Below are positions 53,737 to 64,000 of a stretch of 64,000 bases of DNA, one piece after another. A program made the position numbers and the translations under genes. Each line of letters begins with the position of its first letter. The first letter of the stretch is position 1. Source of the DNA: Serripes groenlandicus (taxonomy: Eukaryota; Mollusca; Bivalvia; Cardiida; Cardiidae); assembly GCA_031761405.1 (NCBI GenBank), contig JASEVX010000005.1, positions 6,097,724-6,161,723 on the forward strand, written 5' to 3'. Under the pieces are notes generated by a model. The model saw only the letters and a list, made by a program, of their open reading frames with translations, made no database searches and was not told the origin of the DNA.

Positions 53737-53901
53737 CAAATGGAAGTTTCTCCTTGGTGACTGTGGGTGCCTTGTTTGTACTTGTGGGTACGGAAGTTTC
53801 TAATGATCCGGTTGTAACCCCCTGGGTACGGGGACGGGTTACTATATTTGGGGTAACTGTTTCTGTTGTGGGCGCAATGGTGGAGGGAAGGGGTGGGTAA
53901 G
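53737..53901 (-). CDS. SUEL-CUB membrane protein, Thr/Pro-rich stalk exon
   Basis: The exon lies between acceptor TTATTTCAG (AG at 53903-53902) and donor GTAATT (GT at 53736-53735). In the phase set by the CUB exon it encodes AYPPLPSTIAPTTETVTPNI, then VTRPRTQGVTTGSLETSVPT and STNKAPTVTKEKLPF. Fourteen Thr, four Ser and nine Pro among about 54 residues, with no Cys, mark a mucin-like, probably O-glycosylated spacer holding the CUB domain off the membrane. Both ends are phase 1. The longer minus-strand open frame over it is out of frame. Confidence 0.82.
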
Positions 53902-54040
53902 CTGAAATAACAAAACAAAATATACATGTAGATCATTTGTGTCCAAAGGTGTCCCTAGTTCTCTGTTTCAGGGAGAAAGCTTTTACGTAATTTACATGAA
54001 TTTTCTTTTGTAATGATAATTCTTTCATACAGAAACGTCA

Positions 54041-54245
54041 TTAACCCCCCATTTCCAACATACAACAAATTACTTTGAAAATGTCTATTCAAAAATATGG
54101 AAAATCTCTATTATTGTAGGTTACTGAAAAGAGTTGAAAACTTTGTTGCAAAAGGAGAAATTGCTTGTTTTGAGCAATTTCTCCTTTTGTCACAATGTTT
54201 TCGAAAGTCGTCTGTTGCAGATGTGTCTACAGGTGGGAAAGGGTT
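54041..54245. mobile_element. TTAA MITE in intron
   Basis: Left ACCCCCCATTTCCAACATAC decayed; right ACAGGTGGGAAAGGGTTTAA. The centre GGAGAAATTGCTTGTTTTGA / GCAATTTCTCC is well kept. Confidence 0.75.
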
Positions 54246-54254
54246 TAAGGAAGT

Positions 54255-54330
54255 CACTCAGAGTTAGAGCGCCGCTGTTGTGATCCAAAGGTTCCGAGTT
54301 TTATTCCCGTAATAGCGAGGTCAGAATTTC
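54255..54330 (+). mobile_element. tRNA-derived SINE head (likely)
   Basis: AGAGTTAGAGCGCCGCTGTTG resembles an A box with the D arm, and AAAGGTTCCGAGTTTTATTC a B box with the T arm. No closed acceptor stem or functional anticodon arm is evident, so it is probably a pol III SINE head and not a tRNA gene. Confidence 0.5.
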
Positions 54331-54392
54331 GGACCTGCACATACAGTAAGAACTTCCTTCACAATGTTTGTACAATTAAGTTAAACTTATAC

Positions 54393-54743
54393 CTTCATAA
54401 TACATCCAGAATCCCTTCTTTGTGACTGTAGAATTGGACTGGAATCGTATCGAGATTTCATGGCTCTGTAATGAAGTTAATTTTTCGTTGCTCCGCTTTC
54501 CGCACAATGTGACACTTCTGTCTTGATTAAAAGCGTACATCTCATCATAACAGCCATATTTTCCATTGATCTCCAAGTCCATATCGATGATGGTAAGGTT
54601 GATCCTTTGTGACGGGTGTACAGTAATTGTTTTGGAACAGTCCAAGTTATTCTCGTAGTTGTTGGGATATCCGGGGGTAAGGATGAAACCTCTCTGTAGA
54701 TTGATCTCGGTTCGCCGGCTACAAATGTCAATGGTTTCAACCA
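54393..54743 (-). CDS. SUEL-CUB membrane protein, CUB-domain exon
   Basis: One exon between acceptor TATTTTTCAG (AG at 54745-54744) and donor GTATAAG (GT at 54392-54391) encodes a complete CUB domain of about 115 residues. Four cysteines sit in DICSR, LDCSK, YGCYDE and TLCGK, the usual two-disulfide pattern. LTPGYPNNYENNLDC is the hallmark first loop, INLTIIDMDLE and EISIRFQSNST the core strands, and GFWMYYE the last strand. CUB domains are extracellular binding modules. The exon begins with TG and ends with G, phase 1 at both sides, so it could be shuffled without breaking the frame. It joins the stalk exon as G/CT, Ala. Confidence 0.92.
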
Positions 54744-55039
54744 CTGAAAAATAAAGGAATCATTTAATAATTTTTTATATTTTATTTGACATCTACCCTG
54801 ATACAGACAGCATTTGATGTTTTTGCAGCAGAATGTCTTTTGAAAACATTGTGGGAAAAAGGTGAAATTGCTCAAAATGGGCATTTGATCTTATATGCAA
54901 TAATTTTGAAGCATCTGCAGCAGATACATTTTGATAAAAATGTTACATAAGGAGAAATTACTTCTTTTGTCACAATGTTTTGAAAACTTTACTAACATAT
55001 ATAGAAAATGTTCATAGTTTGGCCTGTATCTGAATGTGG

Positions 55040-55135
55040 TGGTGAGACATGATTGCCCAGTTAGCTAAGTTAAGGTTCGAGCGCAAAGCTAGTGTTATGG
55101 GGGTTGTGGGTTCGAGCCCCACATCAGGCGGACAT
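55040..55135 (+). mobile_element. tRNA-like sequence, probably SINE or tRNA pseudogene
   Basis: GTGGGTTCGAGCCCCAC is a perfect T-arm/B-box hairpin, and AGTTAGCTAAGTTAAGGTTC could be an A box. The 3' ATCAGGC has no partner at the right distance for an acceptor stem, and the spacing is too long for a normal tRNA. It lies between two MITE scraps. Confidence 0.45.
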
Positions 55136-55439
55136 TTTTCCCCTCTTATGTTACTTTAATTTTAAAGCTGACTATGCTGCAGATTGTTTGTATGTGGGAA
55201 AGGATTAAGTAAGGCTTATGAGAATACTTATCATTTATATTTTATTTTATTGTCCTTGTTTATATATTTTGCCAGTGAAATAGGCATGAAACAGGCATGA
55301 ATTAATGTTAATTACATCCCATCTATAATTCATCACTGTTTATTTTGTTCCTATTGATTTCTATTGTTACATGCAGGGTTTTTAATTGAGCCATTATTTC
55401 CATAAATATATTCGCCAATTTGTCATGGTGGTTGTTTGC

Positions 55440-55636
55440 TTAACCCTTTCCCACATATAGACACTTCTGCAGCAGACGACTTGTGAACAAAATGTGACAA
55501 AAGGAGAAATTGCTCAAAACAAGCAATATCTCCTTTTGCCAAGGTGTTTTCAACTTTATTCAATTATTATACCATTATTTACCAAGATGTTTACAAAGTT
55601 GTCTGCTGAAGGTTGGCTGTATGTTGGAAAGCGTAA
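55440..55636. mobile_element. TTAA MITE in intron
   Basis: TTAA at 55440-55443, CCCTTTCCCACATATAGAC, centre AAATTGCTCAAAACAAGCAA. The right end has drifted to TGTATGTTGGAAAGCG. Confidence 0.78.
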
Positions 55637-55703
55637 ATACTCTGTGACCTTGGCCCTACAAAACCCCTTATCAAACCCTGTGTCTGATAGTTTTAAATTA
55701 TTT

Positions 55704-55829
55704 TTGCTTGGGCAGATTGTTGTGTGAAGTACTGGTGTGAGAAAACCAGGAAAGGCATGAGTAGGTGAACTGGCCGCCGTGATATAACTGAGAAATTGTT
55801 AAAAACGGCGTTAAACCCCAATCAATCAA
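55704..55829 (+). mobile_element. SINE with 11-bp target-site duplication
   Basis: Flanked by TTAAATTATTT at 55693-55703 and 55830-55840. It is about 90% identical by eye to 11251-11410 over the shared 3' part, but 5'-truncated. Tail AAACCCCAATCAATCAA. Confidence 0.92.
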
Positions 55830-55840
55830 TTAAATTATTT

Positions 55841-57740
55841 ACGTCACAGTGATGGTGAAGCAAATATTTACAACATATTTTCAACTATAGATAACAATTT
55901 AACTCATGAGCAATTACTCCTTTTGCCACAGTGTTTTCAAAATTCGTCTGCTGCAAATGCTGGAAAACGGATATGACCAAAGACCACCTATATAAGTAAA
56001 CACTTTGATCCTAATTATTGTATATTGCAAAACCCCTGAAGATAATGTGACCTTGAATTGATATAATTATATGCTTAAAGGTCACTAAATTTAAGTAAAT
56101 TATTTAGAATTCATTTAAAATATTTTCATCTATGTAACTACCCCCTCAATCTTTGTATTTTTATTATCACTTGCATTTATTAATCCTTTCCAACATACAA
56201 GTAATCTGCAGCAGAAGAGTTTGAAAACCGGAATAATTATGGACATTGTATCATTATTGTCACAGTGTTTACAAAAGTTAAATTAATGTTGTCTGCATGT
56301 TGAATAGGGTATTGGGATAGGAAGAAAGAGTTCAAAACTAGCAATTTCTCCTTTTCCGAGTTTGCAAATATTAAATTATTCTTGTGATAAGTTTTCAAAT
56401 TAGATAAAACGAGTATAACGAAAGGTTTAAAAATACAGATTAAGAGAACATCTTGCTGTTTTCTAACAGTACAATAAAAACAGTGTGGAGAAAGTTATCA
56501 TAAGTAAGAAAGATCAAAGTCTGCTTTTCCTACAATGTTTTCAAGTATTTATGTCTACATTTTGAAAAGAGTTCATCCCAGATAAAGGGTTTTACATTGT
56601 GTTTGCAATCAACACCTTTTCTGGCATTGATATTGTTTGCAATCGGCAGTACAAATACGCTAAGTACTGGTTTGTCGTTGTGGTTGTAAACATCTGTCAC
56701 GTTCCCGCTACAGACCAAAAGACCTCAGTCGTTGTACGCTGTTGTAGGATTAATATAAATATCCCTTATCATCATTTAGCCTTCTTTTATATTATTGAGT
56801 TGTAAGTTTTTTGATGATTTGCAGCAGTTTTTCTAACCTTTTCCCCCCAAACAACAAATATGCAGCAGATGACTTTGCAATCATGTCCACAAAAATAGAG
56901 TATAATTATTTAATAGAAAGGTAAAAACTGTGGCAGTGTTTTCAAAAGTTGTCTGCTGCAAGAAGGTTGGAAAGGGATAGACCTTTCAGGCATTCAGATG
57001 CCTTGTGAATCTTCAGCATATTATGACTTATTAAAACATTGTGAGAAAAAAAGAAATTGTTCAATACAAACAATGACTCCTTCTCACATGAAGTTTTCGA
57101 ATGCATCAAAATAATATGAGGAAAAAAATTCAAGATATGGAAAGTCTGTAGAAGTTTATTTTGAATGCAGAGTGAAAACATTGTGGGAAAAGAAAAAAAA
57201 GGGCTTGTTTTAAGCAATCAGCTCAATAATATTGTCTATGCCAGGTAAATATTTAACATTGTTTACCCCAATTTGGAACTGTCTATTACCTATAAGTATT
57301 GACTCATGTTATGATAAAAAGCAAAATTTTAGCAGATTCTCATAAATGGCTTTTCAATTTCACACACTTGTGATTTTCATACTTTAAAAAGAAAATGGAG
57401 TAAACAAGGGGAAAATGAGAGCTTTAAATTAAAGTAATTATTAAAATGACATGTGTTAGGAGGTTTTAATACTGGAAAATTAGCATTGCTTTAATTATGA
57501 TATTACCCATGTCCTGAAACAGACATTTTAAAATGTTTGCCTTTGCGAGAGACAACTTTTGAAAACACTATGAAAACCAGAGAAAATTGCTCATCTTTCC
57601 CCTTCCCACAATGTTTACTTTATACTATCACATCGATAGATTCTTCTAATTTTGCATAATATTGCATTTTCCTGGACAGACTGTTTCAATGCAAATTTCA
57701 ATTTTTTTTAATTTGAGACAAGTCTGAGAAGATAGATTAA
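55841..57740. other. Intron with scattered degenerate MITEs
   Basis: Recognisable scraps: 55895-55965 (GCAATTACTCCTTTTGCCAC, GTCTGCTGC), 56180-56300, 56820-56970 (CAAACAACAAATATGCAGCA), 57170-57220 and 57500-57620. No exon of the SUEL-CUB gene was found; open frames here have no domain. Confidence 0.55.
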
Positions 57741-57944
57741 TTAACCCTTTCCCACTTGTAGACGCATTTTGACGCATCTGCAGCAGACAACTTTTGAAAA
57801 CATTGTGGCTAAAGAAAAAATTGCTCAAAACAATCAATTTCTCCTTTTGCCACAACGTTTTCAATTATAGAGATTTTCCTTATTTTTGAGTAGACATTTT
57901 CAAAGTCATCTGCTGCAGATTTGTTGTATGTGGGAAAGTGTTAA
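57741..57944. mobile_element. TTAA MITE in intron
   Basis: TTAA at 57741-57744 and 57941-57944. Ends CCCTTTCCCACTTGTAGAC and TGTATGTGGGAAAGTG. Centre AAATTGCTCAAAACAATCAA. Confidence 0.87.
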
Positions 57945-58428
57945 TAGAAAATAAGAAATTGCTCATAAAGAGGCAGTTAACCTATCTAACAATGCTTCTT
58001 TTTTTATGTACATCTTGATGTAATTTGCTGCAGATATATCAAATTTAGACCTGTATGGGAATCATATAGAAATTAAGCAATGGCATTAGAGATTAGAGTT
58101 TAAACCATTGCAATAAACATAAAAATTGCTCTCTAACGTACATGAGCAAAATTTTCTAGTTTAAAAACTTTGTCTGCTTCAGAGTTGTTAAAAGTTATCT
58201 GTATCCAGGAAAGGCTTAACACCAACTAGCAAAATAAGGAAAGTGGGTGAAACTTGTTGACAGATGGCGCTAGAAGCTGACCATGTAATCAAAGTCGTTA
58301 GACCACAATGGTCAAATTAAAGTTACCATTCAACGGCTGTTGACCACAATTACGTCTCTAAATGGGTTATTTGGCGACTAATTTAGAAGTCAGTTCTCGT
58401 ACCTCTTCAACATCATTCATTTAGACCC
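57945..58428. other. Unannotated intronic stretch
   Basis: MITE scraps at 57955-58050 and 58180-58215 only. Confidence 0.5.
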
Positions 58429-58658
58429 TTAACCCTTTCCCTCATATAGATGCATTTTGACGCCTCTGCAGCAGGCGGCTTTTTGAAAACATAGTGACAA
58501 AAGAAGAAATTGCTCAAAACGAGCAATTTCTCCTTTTGACACAATGTTTTCCACTTTTAGTCATAGGTTATCCATTCAATTATAGAGATTGTCTATGTTT
58601 TGACAAAATATGTTCAAAGTAGTCTGCTGCAGAATTGTCGTATGAGGGAAAGGGTTAA
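58429..58658. mobile_element. TTAA MITE, intact
   Basis: TTAA at 58429-58432 and 58655-58658. Ends CCCTTTCCCTCATATAGAT and CGTATGAGGGAAAGGG. Centre AAATTGCTCAAAACGAGCAA. Confidence 0.93.
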
Positions 58659-58784
58659 TTTCTTTCAGAAAGAAGCTACTTGATAACATCCATTATCTGA
58701 CTGAATCCCTGTACACATACATCTCTCACTATTTGCTAAAAAAAATGACTTAATGTCATTATGTTTTGGGCAGTAGGTTGTGCT

Positions 58785-59009
58785 TTAACCCTTTCCCTCA
58801 TACAACAATTCTGCATCAGACGACTTTGAACATATTTTGTCAAAAAATAGAAAAATCTCTATAATTGAATGGATAACCTATGACTAAAAGTGGAAAACAT
58901 TGTGGCAAAAGGAGAAATTGCTTGTTTTGAGCAATTTCTTCTTTTGTCACTTTGTTTTCAAAAAGCTGTCTGCTGCAGAGGCATCAGAAAGCGTCTATAT
59001 GAGGGAAAG
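58785..59009. mobile_element. TTAA MITE, right TTAA lost
   Basis: TTAA at 58785-58788, CCCTTTCCCTCATACAAC, centre AAATTGCTTGTTTTGAGCAA. The right end ATATGAGGGAAAG runs into unrelated sequence. Confidence 0.87.
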
Positions 59010-59127
59010 TTCTGTAACATTGGTAGGTAATTACTATTTTAAGTCATTGATCATCAACAAAACTTGTAACTTTGAAGTAGAATTTAAAAAATTGTCCTTC
59101 TTGTACAATTAAGAGTGATGCCTGATT

Positions 59128-59405
59128 TTAACCCATTCCCACCTGCAGACGCATTTTGACGCAATAGCAGCAGACATCTTTTTAAAACATTGTGGCCAAA
59201 GGTGAAATTGCTCATGATGAGCAATTTCTCCATAGGCCACAATTGTTTTAACTTTATTTAACATTAAAGCTATCTTTTATTGTCGTTTTTGTCACTATTT
59301 TTTCAAAGTCGTCTGCTGCAGATTTGTTGTATCTTTTAGTGTGGTTTTTTTCACTATTTTTTCAAAGTCGTCTGCTGCAGATTTGTTGTATGTGGGAAAG
59401 AGTAA
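59128..59405. mobile_element. TTAA MITE with duplicated right end
   Basis: TTAA at 59128-59131. The block TTTTTCAAAGTCGTCTGCTG followed by CAGATTTGTTGTAT occurs twice (about 59300 and 59356), so the right subterminal part was tandemly duplicated by about 60 bp. Confidence 0.8.
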
Positions 59406-59872
59406 AAGAAGATTTGGTCATAAAGGCTCGATTTTATCACTGCTGGTGGGCGAAAGTTTTCACTAGAAAGGCAGGCTGATTGGTAAATATGGGTAATAAA
59501 AGACGATTGATGACAGTCGAGAACAGCCGTGAAGTTAAGGTGTTTAATTCCTTATTTGGATAAATTGAACGTTCCATGTCTCTTTTACTTAAGTCTTCTC
59601 CACATTGACTCATTTTGACGCCTCTGCGGCGGAGGAGAACTTTTGCTCATAATAAGCAATTTCTCCTTTTGTCACAATCTTTTCTACTCTATTCAATAAT
59701 TATATCTGTTTAAAAGTGTTGTCAGCTGTAAATTTGTTGTATATGGGGAAAATGTTATATATCTTATCCTTATACAGACCACATCTGATGCCTTATTTAG
59801 CAGACAATTTTTTAAAACATTGTGTCAACAGGAAAAACCCTTTTAACATCTCAGGAATAATATGTATGCATC

Positions 59873-60100
59873 TTAACCCTCTTCCCTCATACAGACGCTT
59901 TCTGATGCCTCTGCAGCAGACAGCTCGAAAAGTCATGGCGACAAAAGAAGAAATTGCTCAAAATGAGCAATTTCTCCTTTTGTCACCAAGTTTTCAACAC
60001 TATTCAATTATTGAAATTTCATTTAAAGGGAATTTTCAAATTTGTTCAGGCATGTTTTCAAAGTCGTCTAATGCAGAGTTTTTGTACTTGGGAAAAAGGA
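59873..60100. mobile_element. TTAA MITE, mixed ends
   Basis: TTAA at 59873-59876. Left CCCTCTTCCCTCATACAGAC; right TGTACTTGGGAAAAAGG without TTAA. Centre AAATTGCTCAAAATGAGCAA. Confidence 0.78.
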
Positions 60101-60211
60101 TCATTTTAAAGGTACAGTTTTGATACAGAGATGAAAACGTTGAAATCATTTATCTTAGTCCATTTCTCCTTTTCCCTCAATGTTTTCAAAATTGTGTCTG
60201 CTGCAGTCATC

Positions 60212-60354
60212 TTAACCCTTTCCCTTATACAAACACTTTCTGACATCCTTGCAGGCCAGACCACTCTTGAAACCATTGTGGCAAAAGGTGAAATTGCTCA
60301 TGATGAGCAATTTCTCCGTTTGCCACCATGTTTTCAATTCTATACAATGATTAA
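60212..60354. mobile_element. TTAA MITE, left half, abutting another copy
   Basis: TTAA at 60212-60215. The body runs through AAATTGCTCATGATGAGCAA to TTTTCAATTCTATACAATGA and is cut at TTAA 60351-60354, where the next copy begins; its right half is missing. Confidence 0.82.
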
Positions 60355-60556
60355 CCCTTTCCCTCATACAGCAATTCTGCAGCAGACGACTTTGAACATA
60401 TTTTTTCAAAAAATAGAAAATCTCTATAATTGAATGGATAACTAAAAGTGGAAAACATTGTGGCAAAAGGAGAAATTTCTTCTTTTGTCACTACGTTTTC
60501 AAAAAGCTGTCTGCTGCAGAAGCGTCAGAAAGCGTCTATATGAGGGAAAGGGTTAA
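60351..60556. mobile_element. TTAA MITE
   Basis: TTAA at 60351-60354 and 60553-60556. Ends CCCTTTCCCTCATACAGC and ATATGAGGGAAAGGG. The left arm of the central palindrome is deleted (GGAGAAATTTCTTC). It ends 141 bp from the SUEL exon donor. Confidence 0.9.
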
Positions 60557-60696
60557 AATTTGTTATATAGAGGTTTACTACATGTTTGCCTTATTGTTTT
60601 CAAAGATGTCTGCTGCATATTTGTCCTATGTTGGAAAGGAGTTAAATCTCCTGTGTGAGGGAATTGGTTTAGCTGAGATAGAAAGAAAGGACAAAC

Positions 60697-60978
60697 CTGG
60701 TTCACATTCATATTCTACTTGGAAATAAGTACTGTACACGTCACATGTTGGAATCTTCTGACCAAAGTTTCCGTTTGGTAGACTAATACTGCACGAATCT
60801 TGTCCGATACACGGATACGACTCGTATTCTGCCTGTGTACAATCTCCAGGCTGGAATGCGCAAGCCCCGTTTGAGTTGTGTCCGTAAAATGCTCTTGTTA
60901 TACGTAACATATTGCCCGTCCCGCAATTCACTTGTAAAACTTTCACGGTACTGTTGAAGCAGGCACTCACTGAGGCTC
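60697..60978 (-). CDS. SUEL-CUB membrane protein, SUEL/rhamnose-type lectin exon (first exon seen)
   Basis: Between acceptor TCTTTTCAG (AG at 60980-60979) and donor GTTTGT (GT at 60696-60695), a single exon encodes a SUEL domain of about 90 residues: VSACFNSTVKVLQVNCGTGN, RAFYGHNSNGACAF, GDCTQAEYESYPCIGQDSCS, NGNFGQKIPTCDVYSTYFQV and EYECEP. Eight cysteines fit the four-disulfide fold. The sugar-binding signatures are off consensus: AFYGH for ANYGR and DSC for DPC, so galactose/rhamnose binding is uncertain. It starts GA and ends G (phase 1 at both sides), and G/TG joins it to the CUB exon. A signal-peptide exon is expected upstream (above 60980) but was not identified. Confidence 0.9.
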
Positions 60979-61139
60979 CTGAAAAGAGTAATAGATTTGG
61001 TTGAATGACTAAAATATGGTTTTAACGACAACACACACATTTAACTCTTTTCTTATTTAGCCCATACTCAAACCTTTTACAGCATTCTTTTAAAAAACAT
61101 GATGTCCAAGCCTGTACCAATACCATTATGATTTAACTG

Positions 61140-61267
61140 TTAACCCTCTCCCACATACAACAATCCTGCAGCAGAAGTCATTGAAAACATCTAGGCATGT
61201 AATTATGCTTTCCAATGTCGTCTGTGATGGATGCGTCAAAATGTGTTAAAATGTGGGAAAAGATTAA
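61140..61267. mobile_element. TTAA MITE, short deleted copy
   Basis: TTAA at 61140-61143 and 61264-61267. Ends CCCTCTCCCACATACAAC and AAATGTGGGAAAAGA. The whole palindrome is missing. Confidence 0.8.
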
Positions 61268-61431
61268 CCCTTACTCTCAAACGACAATTCTTAGAAAATC
61301 TCTATAATTGAATAGATAACCTATGACTTAAAGTGGAAAACATTGTGGCAAAAGGAGAAATTGCTCGTTGTTTTCAAAAATCCGTCTACGGCAGAGGCGT
61401 CAGAAAGCGTCTATATGAGCGAAAGGGTTAA
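61264..61431. mobile_element. TTAA MITE sharing a TTAA, internally deleted
   Basis: It starts at TTAA 61264-61267 and ends ATATGAGCGAAAGGG with TTAA at 61428-61431. It lacks both the GCAGCAGACGAC block and the right arm of the palindrome. Confidence 0.85.
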
Positions 61432-61791
61432 ATGAGCGGATCAAAATATAATGGATCGTAGCTGGACGTATCATTTTCTCTTATAGATGAAAGTTGACTT
61501 TGTATCCAAATTATTAAAAACATTTTCTAATAATGTTATTTCCCTGTAGGGCGACTGTAGTGTTATGCAATTAATTTACTTCATTTATGGCTTTGAAAGC
61601 CGGGATGTTTGATAATTGATGAAAGTATTTAACCCTTTCCAAAATCCAGATGACTTTTGAAAACATTGGGGGAAAAAGGAAAACAATTATTTATAATGCA
61701 ACTCTTTTATAAGATTACCTGTTCATCGGTGGAGATTTTACTTTAATTTACGGTAATTTGTTGTACAATGAAAAGGATTAAAATACATCCT
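61432..61791. other. Unannotated stretch
   Basis: A MITE scrap at about 61630-61770 (CCCTTTCCAAAATCCAGATG ... ACAATGAAAAGGATTAA); otherwise nothing recognised. Confidence 0.5.
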
Positions 61792-62022
61792 TTAACCCTT
61801 TCCCACATTTAACAAATCTTTAGCAGATAAATTTGAAAAAAATCGAGATAAAAGTATGGAAAATCGAGATAAATGAAAGTTGTATCATTAAACTTAGATG
61901 CAAACATTATGGCAAAAAAGAGAAATTGCTCATGATGAGCAATTTCTCCTTTTGCCAAAATGTTTTCTAGAGTAATCTGCTGCAGGTTTATTAAAAGATG
62001 TCTGCAGGTGGGAAAGGGTTAT
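61792..62022. mobile_element. TTAA MITE
   Basis: TTAA at 61792-61795; the right flank reads TTAT. Ends CCCTTTCCCACATTTAAC and GCAGGTGGGAAAGGG. Centre AAATTGCTCATGATGAGCAA, perfect. Confidence 0.88.
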
Positions 62023-62046
62023 TGTAAACCAAGGTAAAGGTTCACT

Positions 62047-62278
62047 TTAACCCTTTCCCTCATACTACAATTCTGCAGCAGACGACTTTGAACATATTTT
62101 GTCAAACAATAGAAAATCTCCATAATTGAATGGATAACCTATGACTAAAAGTGAAAAAAAATTGTGGCAAAAGGAGAAATTGCTCGTTTTGAGCAATTTC
62201 TTCTTTTGTCACTACGTTTTCAAAAAAGCTGTATGCTGCAGGGGCGTCAGAAAGCGTCTATATGAGGGAAAGGGTTAA
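62047..62278. mobile_element. TTAA MITE, intact
   Basis: TTAA at 62047-62050 and 62275-62278. Ends CCCTTTCCCTCATACTAC and ATATGAGGGAAAGGG. Centre AAATTGCTCGTTTTGAGCAA. Confidence 0.93.
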
Positions 62279-62718
62279 AATATTAACTTTTCCCACACTT
62301 GTACAACTTTGACACAAGGATGATTAATATCATATTATGTGTGAATCCTTGTTACTGTTTACCTCATTTCAACCTTTTTAAGAGTCGGCTGCTTTAAGGG
62401 TCTTCTTTAACATACATCTCAGGAAAACCATAAGTGAAACACCTTGAAAATTGGTTTCATAGATTATGATACAGAGATGATGGGAAAAGGAAAAACCGCT
62501 GTTATTTTTAGCAATTTTCTCCATTTTCTACTTTGTTTCAACGCGTCTTGTGCATCAGAAGGTTTCAAAATTTAATGTCATCTGTATTAAGAAAATAGCT
62601 TACAGGTGAATATTTCTTCAGTGATTTTATAACATATATAACTGTGGTATGTAAACAGACAAAAGTGAGCCCTCTCCCACATGTAGATGCATTTTAACAC
62701 ATCTGCAGCAGATGACTT
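62279..62718. other. Unannotated stretch with MITE scraps
   Basis: CCCTCTCCCACATGTAGATG with GCAGCAGATGACTTCT at 62670-62718 is the left end of a copy cut off where the next element starts. No gene seen. Confidence 0.5.
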
Positions 62719-62948
62719 CTAACCCTTTCCCTCATACGACCATTCTGCAGCAGATGACTTTGAACATATTTTGTCAAAAAATAGATTATCTCTATAATTG
62801 AATGGATAACCTTTGACTAAAAGTGGAAAACATTGTGGCAAAAGGAGAAATTGCTCGTTTTGAGCAATTTCTTCTTTTGTCACTATGTTTTCAAAATGCC
62901 GTCTGCTGCAGAGGTGTCAGAGAGCGTCTATATGAGGGAAAGGGTTAA
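62719..62948. mobile_element. TTAA MITE inserted at the end of a MITE fragment
   Basis: The left flank reads CTAA (62719-62722) and the right TTAA is at 62945-62948. Ends CCCTTTCCCTCATACGAC and ATATGAGGGAAAGGG. It abuts GCAGCAGATGACTT of an older copy. Confidence 0.9.
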
Positions 62949-64000
62949 GATTCATTGTCGCGAAAGGAGATAATTGCTCATATTGAGCCACATGCAAATA
63001 TGTTAAACTCTATTTCATAATCATACTTTTATTCATAGAGATTTACCATATTCCTTCCCACATTTCCTATCTACAACAAATCTGCAGCAGACGACTTTGA
63101 AAATGTCTATAAATGAAAAATGATTTATTGAATAGTTGAAAATATTGTGGCAAAAGGAAAAGAATCACCTACTGCAGAAGCCTCTAAATGTGTCTGCTTG
63201 TGGGCATGGATTAAGTGATGTTAGGATGGAATGAACAGATTGCAAAATATTTTCTGCCTGCATCAATGGATTTTGTGCTGTATTCCTCTTTGTTTGAAGT
63301 TTGCTGCTTTTCTGTTTAATCCAAGATACAGGGGATTATTAAGAAATACCAAACTTTTTGCATAGTTTTGGCCTGCTCATATCAAAACACCCATAAATCG
63401 ATAGTTGAGTAAGAGTTATATAGCGATGAGAAATACTGGATTATAAACATGATGAAAATATTCTTATTTGCTAATTGATTTGCTTAAAGCAACATTCTTC
63501 CTGAGTGTCTACGCCTTTAATTTACCACTTTTCTGATTTAATATTGTATTGGGTTGTCTGCCATGAAAAAAATAAAAATGAAAAACTGTTAATCTGTATA
63601 AATTAAAAAAAATGTTTAGATTTAAGTTGAAAACATTGTAGGAAAAGTAAAAATAAAATGCTCATAGTAACCAAGTAGTTTCTCCTATATATGGCTTTGT
63701 CAAACTTACTGTATAAAATTGATTGAATTACAATTGTAAATCAAAGCTAATAGATAGATAATTGATCTGGTTGTCAATCTATCTTTTCACAGAATCTGGT
63801 AAATTTCTTTGATCAGACTACATTGAGAACGAACTAACAAATTCTGCAGGTCAGAGGTCATTGATAAGGTTTGTCCTGAGGAAAATCCATTGCTACATGA
63901 GTAGATGACAAATAAAGCTGAATGAAGCTCTGTTTATTCAGATATCGAGATGTCCATTGAATAAATATACATGTACAGTCATCTGAAGTGTTCAATAAAC
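62949..64000. other. Unannotated stretch with one degenerate MITE
   Basis: A decayed MITE spans about 63050-63215 (CTACAACAAATCTGCAGCAG ... GCTTGTGGGCATGGATTAA). The rest, to the window end, is AT-rich and shows no exon; the missing signal-peptide exon of the SUEL-CUB gene was not found here. Confidence 0.5.

Noticed and set aside
53580..53900. 106-codon plus-strand frame
   Set aside because: Antisense shadow of the Thr/Pro-rich stalk exon; no start context or domain.
54477..54884. 135-codon minus-strand frame overlapping the CUB exon
   Set aside because: Out of frame with the CUB domain and running into MITE sequence; a shadow frame.
55040..55135. Functional tRNA gene
   Set aside because: A good T-arm hairpin but no matching acceptor stem and wrong overall length; treated as tRNA-like repeat.

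Overview
The window looks like animal, most probably bivalve mollusc, nuclear DNA. It is AT-rich, has GT-AG introns, carries a metazoan-type helicase gene in pieces, and is packed with repeats of the sort reported from clam and oyster genomes: long internally tandem repeats that begin AGCTCACCTG and end GGCCCTCTTGTT, SINEs whose tails end in CAATCAATCAAT, and MITEs. The species cannot be fixed from sequence alone.

Only two genes are supported. On the + strand, four exons (35194-35331, 36193-36313, 38341-38473, 41049-41174) encode part of the C-terminal helicase cassette of ASCC3, a Ski2-like DNA/RNA helicase of the activating signal cointegrator complex. On the - strand, four exons read from 60978 down to 52043 encode the end of a type I membrane protein: SUEL/rhamnose-type lectin domain, CUB domain, Thr/Pro-rich stalk, transmembrane helix and short tyrosine-containing tail. 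Its three internal introns are all phase 1. I found no further exon of either gene, so both are partial here.

The rest is mobile and repetitive DNA. (1) 0-6 kb: interspersed and tandem repeats. (2) 6.1-13.8 kb: the most unusual part, a 7.3-kb block bounded by an inverted ACCAGTCATTT repeat, filled with short perfect hairpins, many with UUCG-type loops, and carrying a nested 1.5-kb repeat, a foldback MITE and a SINE; a 224-bp MITE of the same terminal family lies just outside. (3) 14-64 kb: a dense invasion by a TTAA-flanked, CCCTTTCCC-ended MITE with piggyBac-like end structure (more than 45 copies, some nested, some sharing one TTAA). Mixed in are longer tandem-cored repeats, two other foldback/MITE families, SINEs with clear target-site duplications, minisatellites and a (CT)n tract.

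The two genes do not evidently work together; they are neighbours in convergent orientation, separated by about 11 kb of repeats. The MITEs fill their introns and come within about 120 bp of an ASCC3 splice acceptor.
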